64,000 bases of DNA from M3007 sp046160625. GTDB lineage: Bacteria; Bacteroidota; Bacteroidia; Chitinophagales; Saprospiraceae. The DNA lies in assembly GCA_046160625.1 (NCBI GenBank), contig JBJXGZ010000002.1:1-64000 (forward strand), read 5' to 3'. The notes under the pieces are model-generated. The model was not told the DNA's origin, did no database searches, and worked only from the letters and a program-made list of their open reading frames with translations. Below are positions 25,541 through 35,060 of the stretch, piece by piece. The first letter of the stretch is position 1, and each line of letters begins with the position of its first letter. The translations under genes and the position numbers were made by a program.

Positions 25541-26821
25541 GTGAACCTTCCCTTTTTCATTGCCCGCCGTATCGCCTTTTCAGGCGGGAAAAACTTTTCC
25601 CGGCTCATCATTCGCATTGCCATCGTGGCGGTGGCTTTGAGCGTAGCGGTGATGATCGCTTCTTCAGCGCTCATTGCGGGCTTTAAAAGCGAGATTAGTC
25701 GCAAGATTTTTGAGTTTTGGGGGCATATTCATATTTCAGACACGGCCTATTCCATCTCGTTTGAGCCACAACCAATTGACAGAAAGCAAGATTTTTATCC
25801 CTCCCTGGATACGGTTCGAGGCGTTTCTCCAACTACCTTGGAACAAATGGAATGGCCGGGCAGAGGTCCTCGTGGTGGAATCCGCCATATTCAGGTTTTT
25901 GCCCACAAGCCGGGTATCATCCGAACGAAAACGGCCCTGGAGGGAATTTTGCTCAAAGGCATCGGAAAGGATTTTGACTGGGGGAATTTGCAACCATACC
26001 TGCTCGAAGGAAAGCCAATTACGTTAACAGATACCGCTTTATCACGCGAAATAATTATCAGTCGCCAAACGGCTGATCGCCTTCAGGTAGGTGTGGGCGA
26101 CAAGTTCGTTGTGCATTTTGTGAAAGAACGCGACCAAACGCGCCGAATGTTCCAAATCTGTGGGATTTACAAAACCGGGTTGGAAGAATACGACCGAAAG
26201 TTTGCCCTCTGCGACATCCGACAGGTGCAGAACCTGCTCGGCTGGCAAGAAAACCAAATAGCAGGGTTTGAACTCTGGCTCGACGACCTGAGTGATCTAG
26301 AACTTTACAACGAGTACATTTACCAGGAAGTGCTTCCTGAAGACCTGCTATCCGTGAGCATTCGCGACAAGTTTCCTTCCATTTTTGAGTGGCTCGAATT
26401 GCAGGATTACAACGAAATCGTGATTCTTGTGCTGATGCTCGCAGTTGCCATCATCAACATGATCACTGCATTGCTGGTGCTTGTGCTCGAACGCAGCACT
26501 ATGATTGGAATCTTAAAAGCGCTCGGCGCAGAAAACCGTCGCATTCGTTCCGTTTTCTTGTATCACGCTGCCGTTATTACCCTCAACGGTATGTTTTGGG
26601 GCAACTTGATCGGCCTCGGATTTTGCTGGCTTCAAGATCGTTTTCACCTGATAAAGCTCAATGAAGCAGACTATTACCTTTCTTACGCGCCGGTGCGCAT
26701 TGAATGGCTCACGGTGCTGGGCATCAACCTTGGCACGCTATTGATTACCCTGGTTTTCTTGGTATTGCCTTCGTTGGTGGTGTCGGGGATTGCGCCAGTT
26801 AGGGCGATTAGGTTTAAATAG
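25541..26821 (+). CDS. LolC/FtsX-type ABC transporter permease
   Basis: A 426-residue permease of the FtsX superfamily. The N-terminal helix (IRIAIVAVALSVAVMIASSALIAGF) is followed by a periplasmic domain (residues 45-275) and three helices, with the DYNEIVILVLMLAVAIINMITALLVLVLERSTMIGILKALGA segment diagnostic of LolC/LolE. In LolCDE this permease pulls lipoproteins off the inner membrane, but here no LolD-like ATPase or LolE partner is adjacent. The start codon is GTG, placed directly after the ACCAATCACC repeats. It ends in PVRAIRFK. Confidence 0.85.
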   Translation: MNLPFFIARRIAFSGGKNFSRLIIRIAIVAVALSVAVMIASSALIAGFKSEISRKIFEFWGHIHISDTAYSISFEPQPIDRKQDFYPSLDTVRGVSPTTLEQMEWPGRGPRGGIRHIQVFAHKPGIIRTKTALEGILLKGIGKDFDWGNLQPYLLEGKPITLTDTALSREIIISRQTADRLQVGVGDKFVVHFVKERDQTRRMFQICGIYKTGLEEYDRKFALCDIRQVQNLLGWQENQIAGFELWLDDLSDLELYNEYIYQEVLPEDLLSVSIRDKFPSIFEWLELQDYNEIVILVLMLAVAIINMITALLVLVLERSTMIGILKALGAENRRIRSVFLYHAAVITLNGMFWGNLIGLGFCWLQDRFHLIKLNEADYYLSYAPVRIEWLTVLGINLGTLLITLVFLVLPSLVVSGIAPVRAIRFK

Positions 26822-26873
26822 AGCGAAGGTTGAATGAAGTGGCGATCCAATAGCAAATAACCCGCAAAATATA

Positions 26874-26997
26874 AAACAGGAAAATATAAAACCGCAAAAC
26901 CAATCGAAGGTAAATCGTTTAAAATCAAGTATTTGACTTCAATCACTCCATCTTGGTTTTAAATTTTGCGGTTTTGCGGTTTTAAATTTTCCTGTTT
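26874..26997. repeat. 27-base inverted repeat (AACCGCAAAAC word)
   Basis: Arms 26874-26900 and 26971-26997 match in 26 of 27 positions, and further degenerate copies of CGCAAAATATAAAAC and GTTTTAAATTTTGCG extend both. It lies between the converging permease and M28 peptidase genes. Confidence 0.85.
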
Positions 26998-27029
26998 AAA
27001 TTACTATTGAGATTGCGACTTTTATAAAC

Positions 27030-28268
27030 TTAAAACGTTACCGGCATCGTCTTTTCCTCCGCTCCACGCTTAACTTTCACATTGGTTGTATCGCCTTTTT
27101 TGAACATCGAAAGCCCTTTCATGTAGTCCTGAATGGTCTTCACCGCAATATCTCCAAGCCCAATAATGATGTCGCCTTTCAGTATACCTGCTTTTGAAGC
27201 TGGTTTCCCGTCGGTGACCCCGTCTACGTGCACACCTTCGCCTTCCCAGGTATAATCTGGCATAATGCCAAGGGTGACTTTGAAACTCACATTTCCAGCC
27301 TCCTTGGATTTTGTTTCCTGAAATTTCAATTTGGGCTGTTTGTCAAGGGTTTGGATAATTTCTGCAATGGTTGAAACAATTTGCACGACCCCAGGGAAAT
27401 TCACTTTTTCTATATCATCGGTCGGTTTGTGATAGTCTGAGTGCTGACCGGTGAAGAAGAAAAGTACAGGAATGTTTTTCAAATAAAACGAGGTGTGGTC
27501 GCTGGGTCCTACCCCTGCGCTGTCAAGTTTCATACCCAGATCAGATTTCAGACTTTTCAGGGTAGGGACAAAATCAGGGGCAGTGCCCACGCCGCCAACG
27601 ACTACTTTTTTCTCTTCATTCAGTCGACCAATCATGTCCATGTTGATCATGAAACTGACCTTGTTGAGGTCAATCGTTGGGGTCTCCGTGTATTTTTTAG
27701 AGCCATAGAGACCGAGTTCTTCGCCAGAAAAGCAAAGGAAAAGGAAGTTGTGCTGCTCTTTTATACCATTGTTGGCCAGGTAACGTGCGATCTCGATGAC
27801 ACCCGCCGTGCCGCTGGCATTGTCATCTGCACCATTGTGGATTTTACCTGTTGGATTTGCATCCAGGGAATTGTGATCATGACCGAGGCCAAGGTGGTCA
27901 TAATGCGCCCCAATAACGATGGTGTATTCCGCACCATTATCCAGGTAAGCAGCCACATTTTGAGCGGACACCGGTTTGGCATTTACATCTACGCCACCAT
28001 GCGGATCGCTTGACTTTTTGAAACTAAATTTGTGGAAAAACGTGCCGTCCGTGCCTTTTGGCGTTAGGCCGATTTGCCGGAATTGCTTGGCAATATACTT
28101 AGCAGCCATCCGCTCTCCAGGCGTCCCTGTGCCGCGACCCTGGAGTTTGTCAGAAGCTAAATAAGCAACGTGTTTGTACAGTTTTTTTTCTGAAATTGAG
28201 GACTGTTGAGAGAAAACTGTAGAATACGCGAACAGGAATGTCGCGATGGTTAGGATGAAATACTTCAT
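27030..28268 (-). CDS. M28-family zinc aminopeptidase with C-terminal PDZ domain
   Basis: A 412-residue exported peptidase: signal peptide (FILTIATFLFAYSTVFSQ), then an M28 catalytic domain. Metal ligands are visible as GAHYDHLG, HNGADDNASGTAGVIEIA, CFSGEELGLYGSK, NMDMIGRLN and a late GPSDHTSFY. The Glu pair is the catalytic base and a zinc ligand. After about residue 320 comes a PDZ domain (LGIMPDYTWEGEGVHVDGVTD, ASKAGILKGDIIIGLGD). The layout equals Bacteroidota PDZ-M28 proteins related to bacterial leucyl aminopeptidases. The start at 28268 places the signal peptide first. A TACTTTTG box 22 bases upstream is a candidate promoter. Confidence 0.87.
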   Translation of the reverse strand: MKYFILTIATFLFAYSTVFSQQSSISEKKLYKHVAYLASDKLQGRGTGTPGERMAAKYIAKQFRQIGLTPKGTDGTFFHKFSFKKSSDPHGGVDVNAKPVSAQNVAAYLDNGAEYTIVIGAHYDHLGLGHDHNSLDANPTGKIHNGADDNASGTAGVIEIARYLANNGIKEQHNFLFLCFSGEELGLYGSKKYTETPTIDLNKVSFMINMDMIGRLNEEKKVVVGGVGTAPDFVPTLKSLKSDLGMKLDSAGVGPSDHTSFYLKNIPVLFFFTGQHSDYHKPTDDIEKVNFPGVVQIVSTIAEIIQTLDKQPKLKFQETKSKEAGNVSFKVTLGIMPDYTWEGEGVHVDGVTDGKPASKAGILKGDIIIGLGDIAVKTIQDYMKGLSMFKKGDTTNVKVKRGAEEKTMPVTF

Positions 28269-28290
28269 GGATAGGAAAATTTTTAGGCTG

Positions 28291-28298
28291 CAAAAGTA
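28291..28298 (-). promoter_or_regulatory. Candidate -7 box TACTTTTG for the M28 peptidase gene
   Basis: On the minus strand TACTTTTG lies 22 bases before the ATG at 28268. This supports 28268 rather than the longer frame as the start, since transcription would begin inside the longer one. Confidence 0.45.
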
Positions 28299-28357
28299 AC
28301 ACACGGGAGCGAGCCTAATGACCATGTTTTGGTCAAAATGCAAAGCACAGCAAAATA

Positions 28358-29089
28358 TCAGGGTAGGCTGATAACTGGTGCTTCGGTTTGTAAGCGCTCA
28401 GGATACCAGCAAAGTCGGTCGAGCATTTCAGGTGTTCCTGAAAAAACATTAAGGTCTACCTTTTTACAAATTCCCTCAACACAGCCTTCGTTGGAAAATT
28501 GCCAGAATTCCCAGCTTTTTCCTGTGGTTAAAAACGGTTTTTCTTCCGAATAGCGTGCTATCCACAGAGGATATTGATCCAAATGACCTGAAAGGTGCCG
28601 CTGATAAAAATGCTGATTGGAATAGATGATTGGTTTCACACCTAATTGACACTCAACTACTTCCAGCCATATTTTTGCCTCTTGAAGCATGATTTCCGGA
28701 GCGATATCATCCAAAATCTCAATATCCAACACAGGAGCAAGATCGCCGGGCATCATTTCCACCTGGCTAAGAAAATGGGCAGCTTGTTCGTCACCGCAAC
28801 CATAAGCGCGGAAAAAATGGTAAGCGCCGCGCCGGATTCCAAGCCTTTTTAGTTCGTCCCAATTGTAGCAAAATAGGCTATCCACAAAATCACTTCCTTC
28901 TGTGGCCTTAACAAAGGAAAAATCAACCTGTTCTTTGGCAACCACCGAATCCCAGGAGATCAACTTTTGATGGTGGGAAACATCTAATCCACGTAATAAA
29001 ACGGGTTTGGTCAAGGATACATGCCTTGCCTGATCGCCCGAATCGGGCGTGACGGCAAATAAAAGAAAGGCGTAGAGAATGCGCAGCAT
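28358..29089 (-). CDS. GH25-family lysozyme (muramidase)
   Basis: A 243-residue protein with a signal peptide (LYAFLLFAVTPDSG) and a GH25 domain. The start RGLDVSHHQKLISWDSV carries the first conserved Asp. FSFVKATEGSDFVD and RRGAYHFFRAYGCGDEQAAHFL follow, with the catalytic Asp-Ile-Glu in APVLDIEILDD and IYSNQHFYQRHL near the end. The fold cleaves beta-1,4 bonds between N-acetylmuramic acid and N-acetylglucosamine in peptidoglycan. It has no other domains. It may work in cell-wall turnover or in attacking other bacteria; nothing nearby decides this. Confidence 0.88.
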   Translation of the reverse strand: MLRILYAFLLFAVTPDSGDQARHVSLTKPVLLRGLDVSHHQKLISWDSVVAKEQVDFSFVKATEGSDFVDSLFCYNWDELKRLGIRRGAYHFFRAYGCGDEQAAHFLSQVEMMPGDLAPVLDIEILDDIAPEIMLQEAKIWLEVVECQLGVKPIIYSNQHFYQRHLSGHLDQYPLWIARYSEEKPFLTTGKSWEFWQFSNEGCVEGICKKVDLNVFSGTPEMLDRLCWYPERLQTEAPVISLP

Positions 29090-29259
29090 GTAAATTTTGT
29101 CGGGGCGAAGGAACGATCTACGAACGAAATCAAAGTTCTACAATTGCATAAATAGCCTCTGGCCGACAAATTTCTGATAGCCATAATTCGTGCCAAAATG
29201 TGAGCGGGTAAGAACGAGAGAGGCGTGAGCGTATATCCGTTGAACATTTTAGATAAACA

Positions 29260-29294
29260 AAGCCCTCCGTGCATCAAACGTGCGCGGAGGGCTT
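29260..29294 (-). terminator. Terminator hairpin downstream of rho
   Basis: The stem AAGCCCTCCGTGC pairs with GCGCGGAGGGCTT with one G-T mismatch, loop ATCAAACGT, between the rho stop at 29318 and the GH25 gene. On the minus strand it is followed by a short T/A-rich stretch. Confidence 0.7.
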
Positions 29295-29317
29295 ATCAAT
29301 ATGCTACAACGAAGGGG

Positions 29318-31315
29318 TTAACGGTTCATTGATGCCAAAAACTCTTCGTTGCTGCTGCTGTGCAGCATTTGTTTTTTCACAAACTCCATCGCTTCTTCCG
29401 GCTTCATATCGGCCAGGTGATTGCGTAGGATAAACATCCTTTGCAACGTGTCTTTGTCCAAAAGCAGGTCTTCCCGCCGTGTGCTTGATTTGGTGAGGTC
29501 AACGCTCGGGTATAGACGGCGGTTGGCAAGGTTGCGGTCGAGCTGCAGTTCCATGTTGCCAGTCCCCTTAAATTCTTCGAAGATGACCTGGTCCATTTTT
29601 GAGCCCGTATCAATAAGTGCCGTAGCAAGAATAGTTAGCGAGCCGCCGTCCTCAATGGCGCGTGCTGCACCAAAGAATTTTTTAGGTCGCTGTAAGGCGG
29701 TGGCTTCTACACCACCCGAAAGGACTTTGCCGCTGGCGGGGGCTACGGTATTGTAGGCCCTTGCCATACGTGTGATCGAGTCGAGCAGTATGACCACGTG
29801 GTGGCCGCATTCAACCATGCGCTTGGCTTTTTCCAGCACGATATTGGCCAGTCGCACATGGTTTTCAGCCAATTCGTCAAAAGTGGAAGCTACGACTTCG
29901 GCTTTCACATTGCGTCGCATATCCGTCACCTCTTCCGGGCGTTCGTCAATAAGCAATACGATGACATAGCACTCCGGGTGGTTTTTCGTAATGGCGTTGG
30001 CGATGTCTTTGAGCAGAAACGTTTTGCCGGTTTTGGGTTGCGCTACGATCAGTCCCCGTTGGCCCTTACCAATAGGCGTAAAAAGATCTATGACACGGTT
30101 GCCAAAGTCGCGCCCGGTCGGGCTTGTGAGCAATGAAAACTTAGAAGTTGGGAACAAGGGCGTGAGGTAATCAAACGGCACACGGTCGCGTACATCTTTG
30201 GGGTCGAGGCCATTAATTTTGGCGACTTTCAGGAGCGCAAAATATTTCTCGCCTTCTTTTGGGGGACGAATAGCGCCTCGCACGGTGTCGCCCGTTTTCA
30301 GGCCAAAAAGTTTGATTTGGGAAGGCGAAACATATATATCGTCTGGGCTGGTCTGGTAGTTGTAATCAGGAGACCGGAGGAATCCGTAGCCATCGGGCAT
30401 CATTTCCAAGGTGCCCAGACCCTCCACGATTCCATCAAGTTCAACATCAAAACGTTCGCGGTGTACCGTAGGGGGCATCACTTCAACCGGCTCTGCGGGT
30501 ACTTCAGGTATCGGTTGGTCTGGTCTGACTTCAGGTTGGCCGGCAAGTGGCGCAAATGGGCGATGCATGGGCATTACCTCATCTTCGTCGTCGTTACCAT
30601 TTACAGGCGCAACATATTCTTCTTCAAGGTTTTGCAATCTGGCTGCGTCAGAGTCGAAAAGTCCTGGCTGGCCTGGGCGCTGCTGCGGACGGTCGCGACG
30701 GCGATCTTCCCATTCGCGTTGCCGGCGGTCGCGGCGGTCTTCCCAACGGTCGCGATTGCGGCCCTGGCCTTCGGAGCGTTGCTGGGGCTGGTCACGACGG
30801 TTTGCTGAAGCGGCATTACCTGGAGCTGGGCGGTTAGGGTCGCGATTGGGGCGTTCATTTCGGTCGTCGCGACGTTGGGGTAGACCAGGTTCACGGTTGC
30901 CTTCTTGGGCCGGGCTATTTTGGTCGCGCTCGCGTTTTTCCACAGGAAGCGAGCGGTTAGGGTCTCGATCCTGACGGGTTTCTGGGTTAACGGGCCGGTC
31001 ACGGCGCGCTGGTACTGGCTTTGCGGTTTTTTCTGGTTTACCTGTAGCGGGATGCTCGATAACGGGAGATTGTTCCACCTCGTCATCGTCCACCGGTTTC
31101 ACTTTTCGGGTGCGGCGGCCCGTTTGCGGGTTAGGCTCTTCTACAATGGGCACTACCCGATTGGTGGCGGTTTTTTCCGCAAGAGCCTGCTCGTCCAGGA
31201 TTTTATAAACCAAATCCTGCTTAGAAAATTTGGCGATACCCTTTATGCCAAGTTTTTGGGCGATTTCTTTGAGCTCTGTCACCAGCTTGTCGTTAAGCTG
31301 CAAAATGTCGTACAT
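29318..31315 (-). CDS. rho: Transcription termination factor Rho with long disordered insertion
   Basis: A 665-residue Rho, against about 420 in Escherichia coli. It begins with the Rho_N helix bundle (LVTELKEIAQKLGIKGIAKF). From about residue 55 to 265 follows a strongly charged, Arg/Asn/Pro/Gln-rich, low-complexity segment, as in many Bacteroidota Rho proteins. In Bacteroides thetaiotaomicron such a region drives Rho condensation; whether this one does is inference. Then come the cold-shock-like RNA-binding domain (GFLRSPDYNYQTSPDDIYVS) and the RecA-like ATPase: Walker A AQPKTGKTFLL, Walker B VIVLLIDERPEEVTDM, and the Q-loop region. Start at 31315 is preferred over the longer frame because Rho_N begins there. 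Confidence 0.95.
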   Translation of the reverse strand: MYDILQLNDKLVTELKEIAQKLGIKGIAKFSKQDLVYKILDEQALAEKTATNRVVPIVEEPNPQTGRRTRKVKPVDDDEVEQSPVIEHPATGKPEKTAKPVPARRDRPVNPETRQDRDPNRSLPVEKRERDQNSPAQEGNREPGLPQRRDDRNERPNRDPNRPAPGNAASANRRDQPQQRSEGQGRNRDRWEDRRDRRQREWEDRRRDRPQQRPGQPGLFDSDAARLQNLEEEYVAPVNGNDDEDEVMPMHRPFAPLAGQPEVRPDQPIPEVPAEPVEVMPPTVHRERFDVELDGIVEGLGTLEMMPDGYGFLRSPDYNYQTSPDDIYVSPSQIKLFGLKTGDTVRGAIRPPKEGEKYFALLKVAKINGLDPKDVRDRVPFDYLTPLFPTSKFSLLTSPTGRDFGNRVIDLFTPIGKGQRGLIVAQPKTGKTFLLKDIANAITKNHPECYVIVLLIDERPEEVTDMRRNVKAEVVASTFDELAENHVRLANIVLEKAKRMVECGHHVVILLDSITRMARAYNTVAPASGKVLSGGVEATALQRPKKFFGAARAIEDGGSLTILATALIDTGSKMDQVIFEEFKGTGNMELQLDRNLANRRLYPSVDLTKSSTRREDLLLDKDTLQRMFILRNHLADMKPEEAMEFVKKQMLHSSSNEEFLASMNR

Positions 31316-31861
31316 GAGTGGGGATGAAAATAAGTTAAGATTGTGTGTCGGCGCGGTTCGATACCGGAGCATTGGTGTTCGATGGATTCGCGCACGGTGG
31401 TGGGAATGTTATTGAATGGTCATCGTGCCTACATACAGTCCAACAAAGTTGAACAAAGCAAGACACCGTGTTTAAAATGAAAAATTTGACAAAAACTGTT
31501 TGCAAAAAACACCTTGCCGAGAAGGGCCTGAGAACGGTTGATCGGGAATAGGCGCGGATGAAAAATTATTGGGAGGGTGTTTGAAAAAACCTCCAGCCTC
31601 CAATATCAGGCTATGTAAATTACCTTAAACAGTAAGGGAAACTAGGATGGTCGGTGGCCATTAAGGCAATCCTTTGTGCTCAAATCAAGTAATGAACACT
31701 GCAAAGATAAGCCTGTTTTTAAATTCGCTCTATCTTGTGGCGATTTTTTCGGCTTCTGCTTAAAAATTACATAAATAAGCGGTTGTTCGACCAATAAAAC
31801 TGTCAATTCCGCAAAATGTTGCAGACCAACATTTTTAGTTTTCAAAAGACAACAGCAATAT
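31316..31861. other. Spacer between divergent rho and serS, no gene seen
   Basis: I see no credible gene in these 546 bases. It must hold both promoters. A TATCTTTG box on the minus strand (31697-31704) is a candidate for a long rho leader of about 380 bases. A long leader would fit the autoregulation known for rho in other bacteria, but this is inference. Confidence 0.4.
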
Positions 31862-33142
31862 ATGCTCCAACTCAAAGTAATCCGCGACGAAAAAAATCGA
31901 ATTCTTGCCGGCCTCCGCAAAAGAAACTGGACAACAGCGCAAATCAAGGTCATTGATAAAATCCTGAAAACAGACGACGCCCGACGTGCTACACAAAAAG
32001 ACCTTGACGACACACTTGGGGAAGGAAACCGACTCGCAAAACAAATTGGCGCGTTGATGGGTCAAGGCAAAAAAGAGGAAGCTGAAGCGCTCAAAATTCA
32101 GGTCGCAACACTCAAAACCAAGAGTAAAGATCTTGAAGAACGTATGGACATCCTGAAAAACGAACTGGATGACATGCTCTACACCGTGCCCAACTGCCCC
32201 CACAAAAGCGTCCCGAAAGGCAAAACTCCAGAAGAAAACAAAATTGCCAAAGACTGGACCAAACCCTTCCCTACCCTACCCGAAGATGCAACCCCCCACT
32301 GGGAACTGGCCAAAAAATACAATCTCTTCGACCTCGAATTGGGTGTAAAACTCACCGGCGCCGGGTTCCCGGTCTATCGCGGAAAAGGGGCCAGGCTACA
32401 GCGTGCACTGATCCATTTCTTTCTGGATGAAGCCGTAAAGGCTGGATATGAAGAAATTGCACCGCCCCATCTCGTAAACGAGGATTCAGCTCGTGGTACT
32501 GGCCAATTGCCTGATAAAGAGGGCCAAATGTACCATTGTACGGTGGATAACCTTTACCTTATCCCGACTGCTGAGGTCCCCGTGACCAATATCCTGCGCG
32601 ACGAAATTCTATCACTTAAAGACTTCCCGGTAAAGATGACCGCCTACACACCTTGTTTCCGTCGCGAGGCTGGTTCTTATGGCGCTCATGTGCGTGGTTT
32701 GAATCGCGTACACCAGTTCGACAAAGTAGAAATCGTGCGTGCCGAGCATCCCGACCAATCCTACAAAGCGCTTCAAGGCATGGTACGACATGTGGAAAGC
32801 ATCATGCGCAAACTTGAGCTGCCGTATCGAATTCTGTTGCTTTGTGGCGGTGACATGGGCTTTGCTTCTGCCAAAACCTATGATTTTGAGGTATGGTCGG
32901 CTGCCCAAAAACGCTGGTTGGAAGTGAGCTCGGTGTCTTGTTTTGAGACATTTCAGAGCAACCGTCTCAAACTCCGTTACCGCGACGAAAATGGCAAAAC
33001 CGAACTGGCGCACACGCTCAATGGATCGGCCATGGCACTTGCCCGTATCGTGGCGGCATTATTGGAAAACAACCAAACACCGGAGGGTATTCGTCTGCCG
33101 AAAGTGCTGTGGAAGTATGCGGGGTTTAAGGTGATTGATTAA
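31862..33142 (+). CDS. serS: Seryl-tRNA synthetase
   Basis: A 426-residue class II synthetase of usual length. The N-terminal coiled-coil tRNA-binding arm occupies about residues 30-105 (Lys/Glu/Ala-rich helices). The catalytic core has motif 1 (GFPVYRGKGARLQRALIHF), motif 2 (CFRREAGSYGAHVRGLNRVH) and motif 3 (LNGSAMALARIVAALLENNQ). It charges serine onto tRNA-Ser, and also tRNA-Sec where present. It is a housekeeping gene divergent from rho and separated from the converging PAD-like gene by a palindromic terminator. Confidence 0.97.
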   Translation: MLQLKVIRDEKNRILAGLRKRNWTTAQIKVIDKILKTDDARRATQKDLDDTLGEGNRLAKQIGALMGQGKKEEAEALKIQVATLKTKSKDLEERMDILKNELDDMLYTVPNCPHKSVPKGKTPEENKIAKDWTKPFPTLPEDATPHWELAKKYNLFDLELGVKLTGAGFPVYRGKGARLQRALIHFFLDEAVKAGYEEIAPPHLVNEDSARGTGQLPDKEGQMYHCTVDNLYLIPTAEVPVTNILRDEILSLKDFPVKMTAYTPCFRREAGSYGAHVRGLNRVHQFDKVEIVRAEHPDQSYKALQGMVRHVESIMRKLELPYRILLLCGGDMGFASAKTYDFEVWSAAQKRWLEVSSVSCFETFQSNRLKLRYRDENGKTELAHTLNGSAMALARIVAALLENNQTPEGIRLPKVLWKYAGFKVID

Positions 33143-33156
33143 ACGACTCGTATTTA

Positions 33157-33191
33157 ATTCAGGAGGCAACTTGAAGTTGCCTCCTGAATTT
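33157..33191. terminator. Bidirectional terminator palindrome
   Basis: A 35-base near-perfect palindrome with 17-base arms (AATTCAGGAGGCAACTT and its complement) around one unpaired base. It lies between the converging serS and PAD-like genes. The A/T ends serve as U tracts for both directions. Confidence 0.8.
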
Positions 33192-33207
33192 CGCAAGGTT
33201 TTTTCAT

Positions 33208-34968
33208 CTACCGCACCACCAATTTTTTCACCCTCAATTGTCCAGCAGTTTGCAGTTTGACAAAATAGGTACCGCTTGCAAGGTTACCTGCATCCAAGAA
33301 ATAATTGGTATTTCCAGAAGGGATTTCTCCTTTATAAATCTCCTGCACGAATTGCCCTAAACTATTGAAAACCACAATATTACCAAAGGTTTTGCTGGAG
33401 CTTTGTACTGGGACCACCGTTATCGCGGAAGCAGGATTTGGGTAAATCTCCTTCAGATCAGCCAATGGATTCAGCGTGCTTGAACTTTGGGTTACACAAA
33501 ATTTCCACCAACCCTCTGGAGCGGTGATCGGGCGGGTAATTGTTTTTCCATTGGTCGCAATAGCCTCAATATAATAGTAAACGGTACTGCCAACAGACTG
33601 TGTGGGTATGTTCCCAAACCAGTCACCGTTTGCAATAATGCCCTGCCACATATCGGTGCTTTGCCAAGGAGTGGATAGATCAGTGGTATAAAACAATTTG
33701 GCGCCAGAAACACCGCTTCGGTGCTGTATGGTTGCATAAACAGGATACCCGCCAGATGTCATGCTATTATCCTGACACTGCAAGGATTGATGCACAATAC
33801 GGAGCGGGTCATTCACACCCACCTCCTTGGTAATGCAGTGAATGGCTCCGGAAAGTCCGATTATACTGTTGCAATTTATCCCCACCACTTTATAGCCTGG
33901 CATGGCTTCTTGCCATACACGTTGGGCAGTAGTGTCATATTCTTGCTCGTAAAAGGGCACGATAATGGTCTTGTTGACAAAAACGGCGTTGGCATAGGTG
34001 CGATAATCGCCCGAAGTATTGGGATATTGTCCAGACTCAGGGGGCATTGTAATTCGCACTACCTTATACGGAGTATTAAATGCAGATTTAAAATTATTCA
34101 AAACATACTGTATGTTGGCTTCAATTTGGGGGCCATCCGCCACTCCTGGGGGGTATTGACCAACTAGAAGGGTTTCTTCATCGAGCAGTTTCATGTGCAT
34201 ATCTATATGATGAATGTCATCATAAGGCAGCGGAGTCATCTTTATATATTCGTTGATGCCCATGAAATCCAATAATATGTTGTCAATTTCTAGCTCGGTT
34301 TTGTTGGTAACACCGTATGGATTACCAATCCTGTTTTCGTCCAAAATAAGCTCAGAGGAAAATGCCGTACCCTTGCCATCGGACATGAAATTGCCCCCAG
34401 TATTTACCAAATCTGTCGGGGCCGCACTGGTGCTGTAAAGCGGAACGTTGAAAAACGGGGCAATTGTGGTGGCAATCGTGTCGTCTTTTGGACGAGCAAG
34501 ACGGTTGTATATCCAGTCCACGAAATAAAGTGAATCCACGTCGTTGGCGTATACACAATTCGGCCCGTAATCGCGCACCCAGATTGAATTGTTGGGCGCT
34601 ATGAGGAAGGTCACGTTGGAGGAAAAATCCACGCCACTGGAAGTGAGCTTGGTCTTTGCTTGCGACACAACCGTTTGATTTTCACAACAAATGACCACCA
34701 TGCACTCCTGACGAGCAGCCCGCACGATTTCTGTAAGAATGGTCGTTTGGCCGCTCCAGGTGATGATGAGTGCCTGCAACTCTTCCCACTCGGCCATGGT
34801 GCGCACCGGAGAGCTGGGAGGCGTGGTGATGCCAATGGGCAGGAATGGTGGCGACTCGATCTGCCGTTCCCAATCGGTAGCAAAGCGGGGAAGTTCAATG
34901 GTTTGTGAAAACAAGCCCCCAAATAAAAACATGGCGGCGAAAAAGGCGAGGGTAGATTTTGTGCTCAT
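33208..34968 (-). CDS. Secreted peptidylarginine/agmatine deiminase-like enzyme with T9SS CTD
   Basis: A 586-residue protein. The signal peptide (LAFFAAMFLFGGLFSQ) is followed by a deiminase domain of the PAD_porph/agmatine-deiminase fold: WVRDYGPNCVYA near residue 152 with the substrate Asp, the HIDMHMKLLDEETLLVG His-x-Asp pair, and the catalytic Cys378 in GLSGAIHCITKEVG. A beta-rich linker domain follows (residues about 400-505) and a T9SS type A CTD closes it (NPASAITVVPVQS, VVFNSLGQFVQEI). The enzyme class converts guanidinium groups to ureido groups; the Porphyromonas enzyme PPAD citrullinates protein arginine. The T9SS signal predicts surface location. Protein or agmatine substrate cannot be told apart here. 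ATG at 34968 is chosen over an upstream TTG. Confidence 0.87.
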   Translation of the reverse strand: MSTKSTLAFFAAMFLFGGLFSQTIELPRFATDWERQIESPPFLPIGITTPPSSPVRTMAEWEELQALIITWSGQTTILTEIVRAARQECMVVICCENQTVVSQAKTKLTSSGVDFSSNVTFLIAPNNSIWVRDYGPNCVYANDVDSLYFVDWIYNRLARPKDDTIATTIAPFFNVPLYSTSAAPTDLVNTGGNFMSDGKGTAFSSELILDENRIGNPYGVTNKTELEIDNILLDFMGINEYIKMTPLPYDDIHHIDMHMKLLDEETLLVGQYPPGVADGPQIEANIQYVLNNFKSAFNTPYKVVRITMPPESGQYPNTSGDYRTYANAVFVNKTIIVPFYEQEYDTTAQRVWQEAMPGYKVVGINCNSIIGLSGAIHCITKEVGVNDPLRIVHQSLQCQDNSMTSGGYPVYATIQHRSGVSGAKLFYTTDLSTPWQSTDMWQGIIANGDWFGNIPTQSVGSTVYYYIEAIATNGKTITRPITAPEGWWKFCVTQSSSTLNPLADLKEIYPNPASAITVVPVQSSSKTFGNIVVFNSLGQFVQEIYKGEIPSGNTNYFLDAGNLASGTYFVKLQTAGQLRVKKLVVR

Positions 34969-35060
34969 TGACAAGAATGGTTGATGAAAGACCCTTCAAA
35001 GTAAATTCATTTTTACCAAATCTCTGACTAAGAAGACAATAATTGCAATTTTTTTACATA

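Noticed and set aside
30411..30974. Long Arg/Ser/Gly-rich frame opposite rho
   Set aside because: It is antisense to the Arg/Asn/Gln-rich insertion of Rho and owes its length to that composition; no start context or family match.
31340..31400. tRNA-like T-arm (GGTTCGATACC)
   Set aside because: No acceptor stem, D arm or anticodon arm could be fitted around it.
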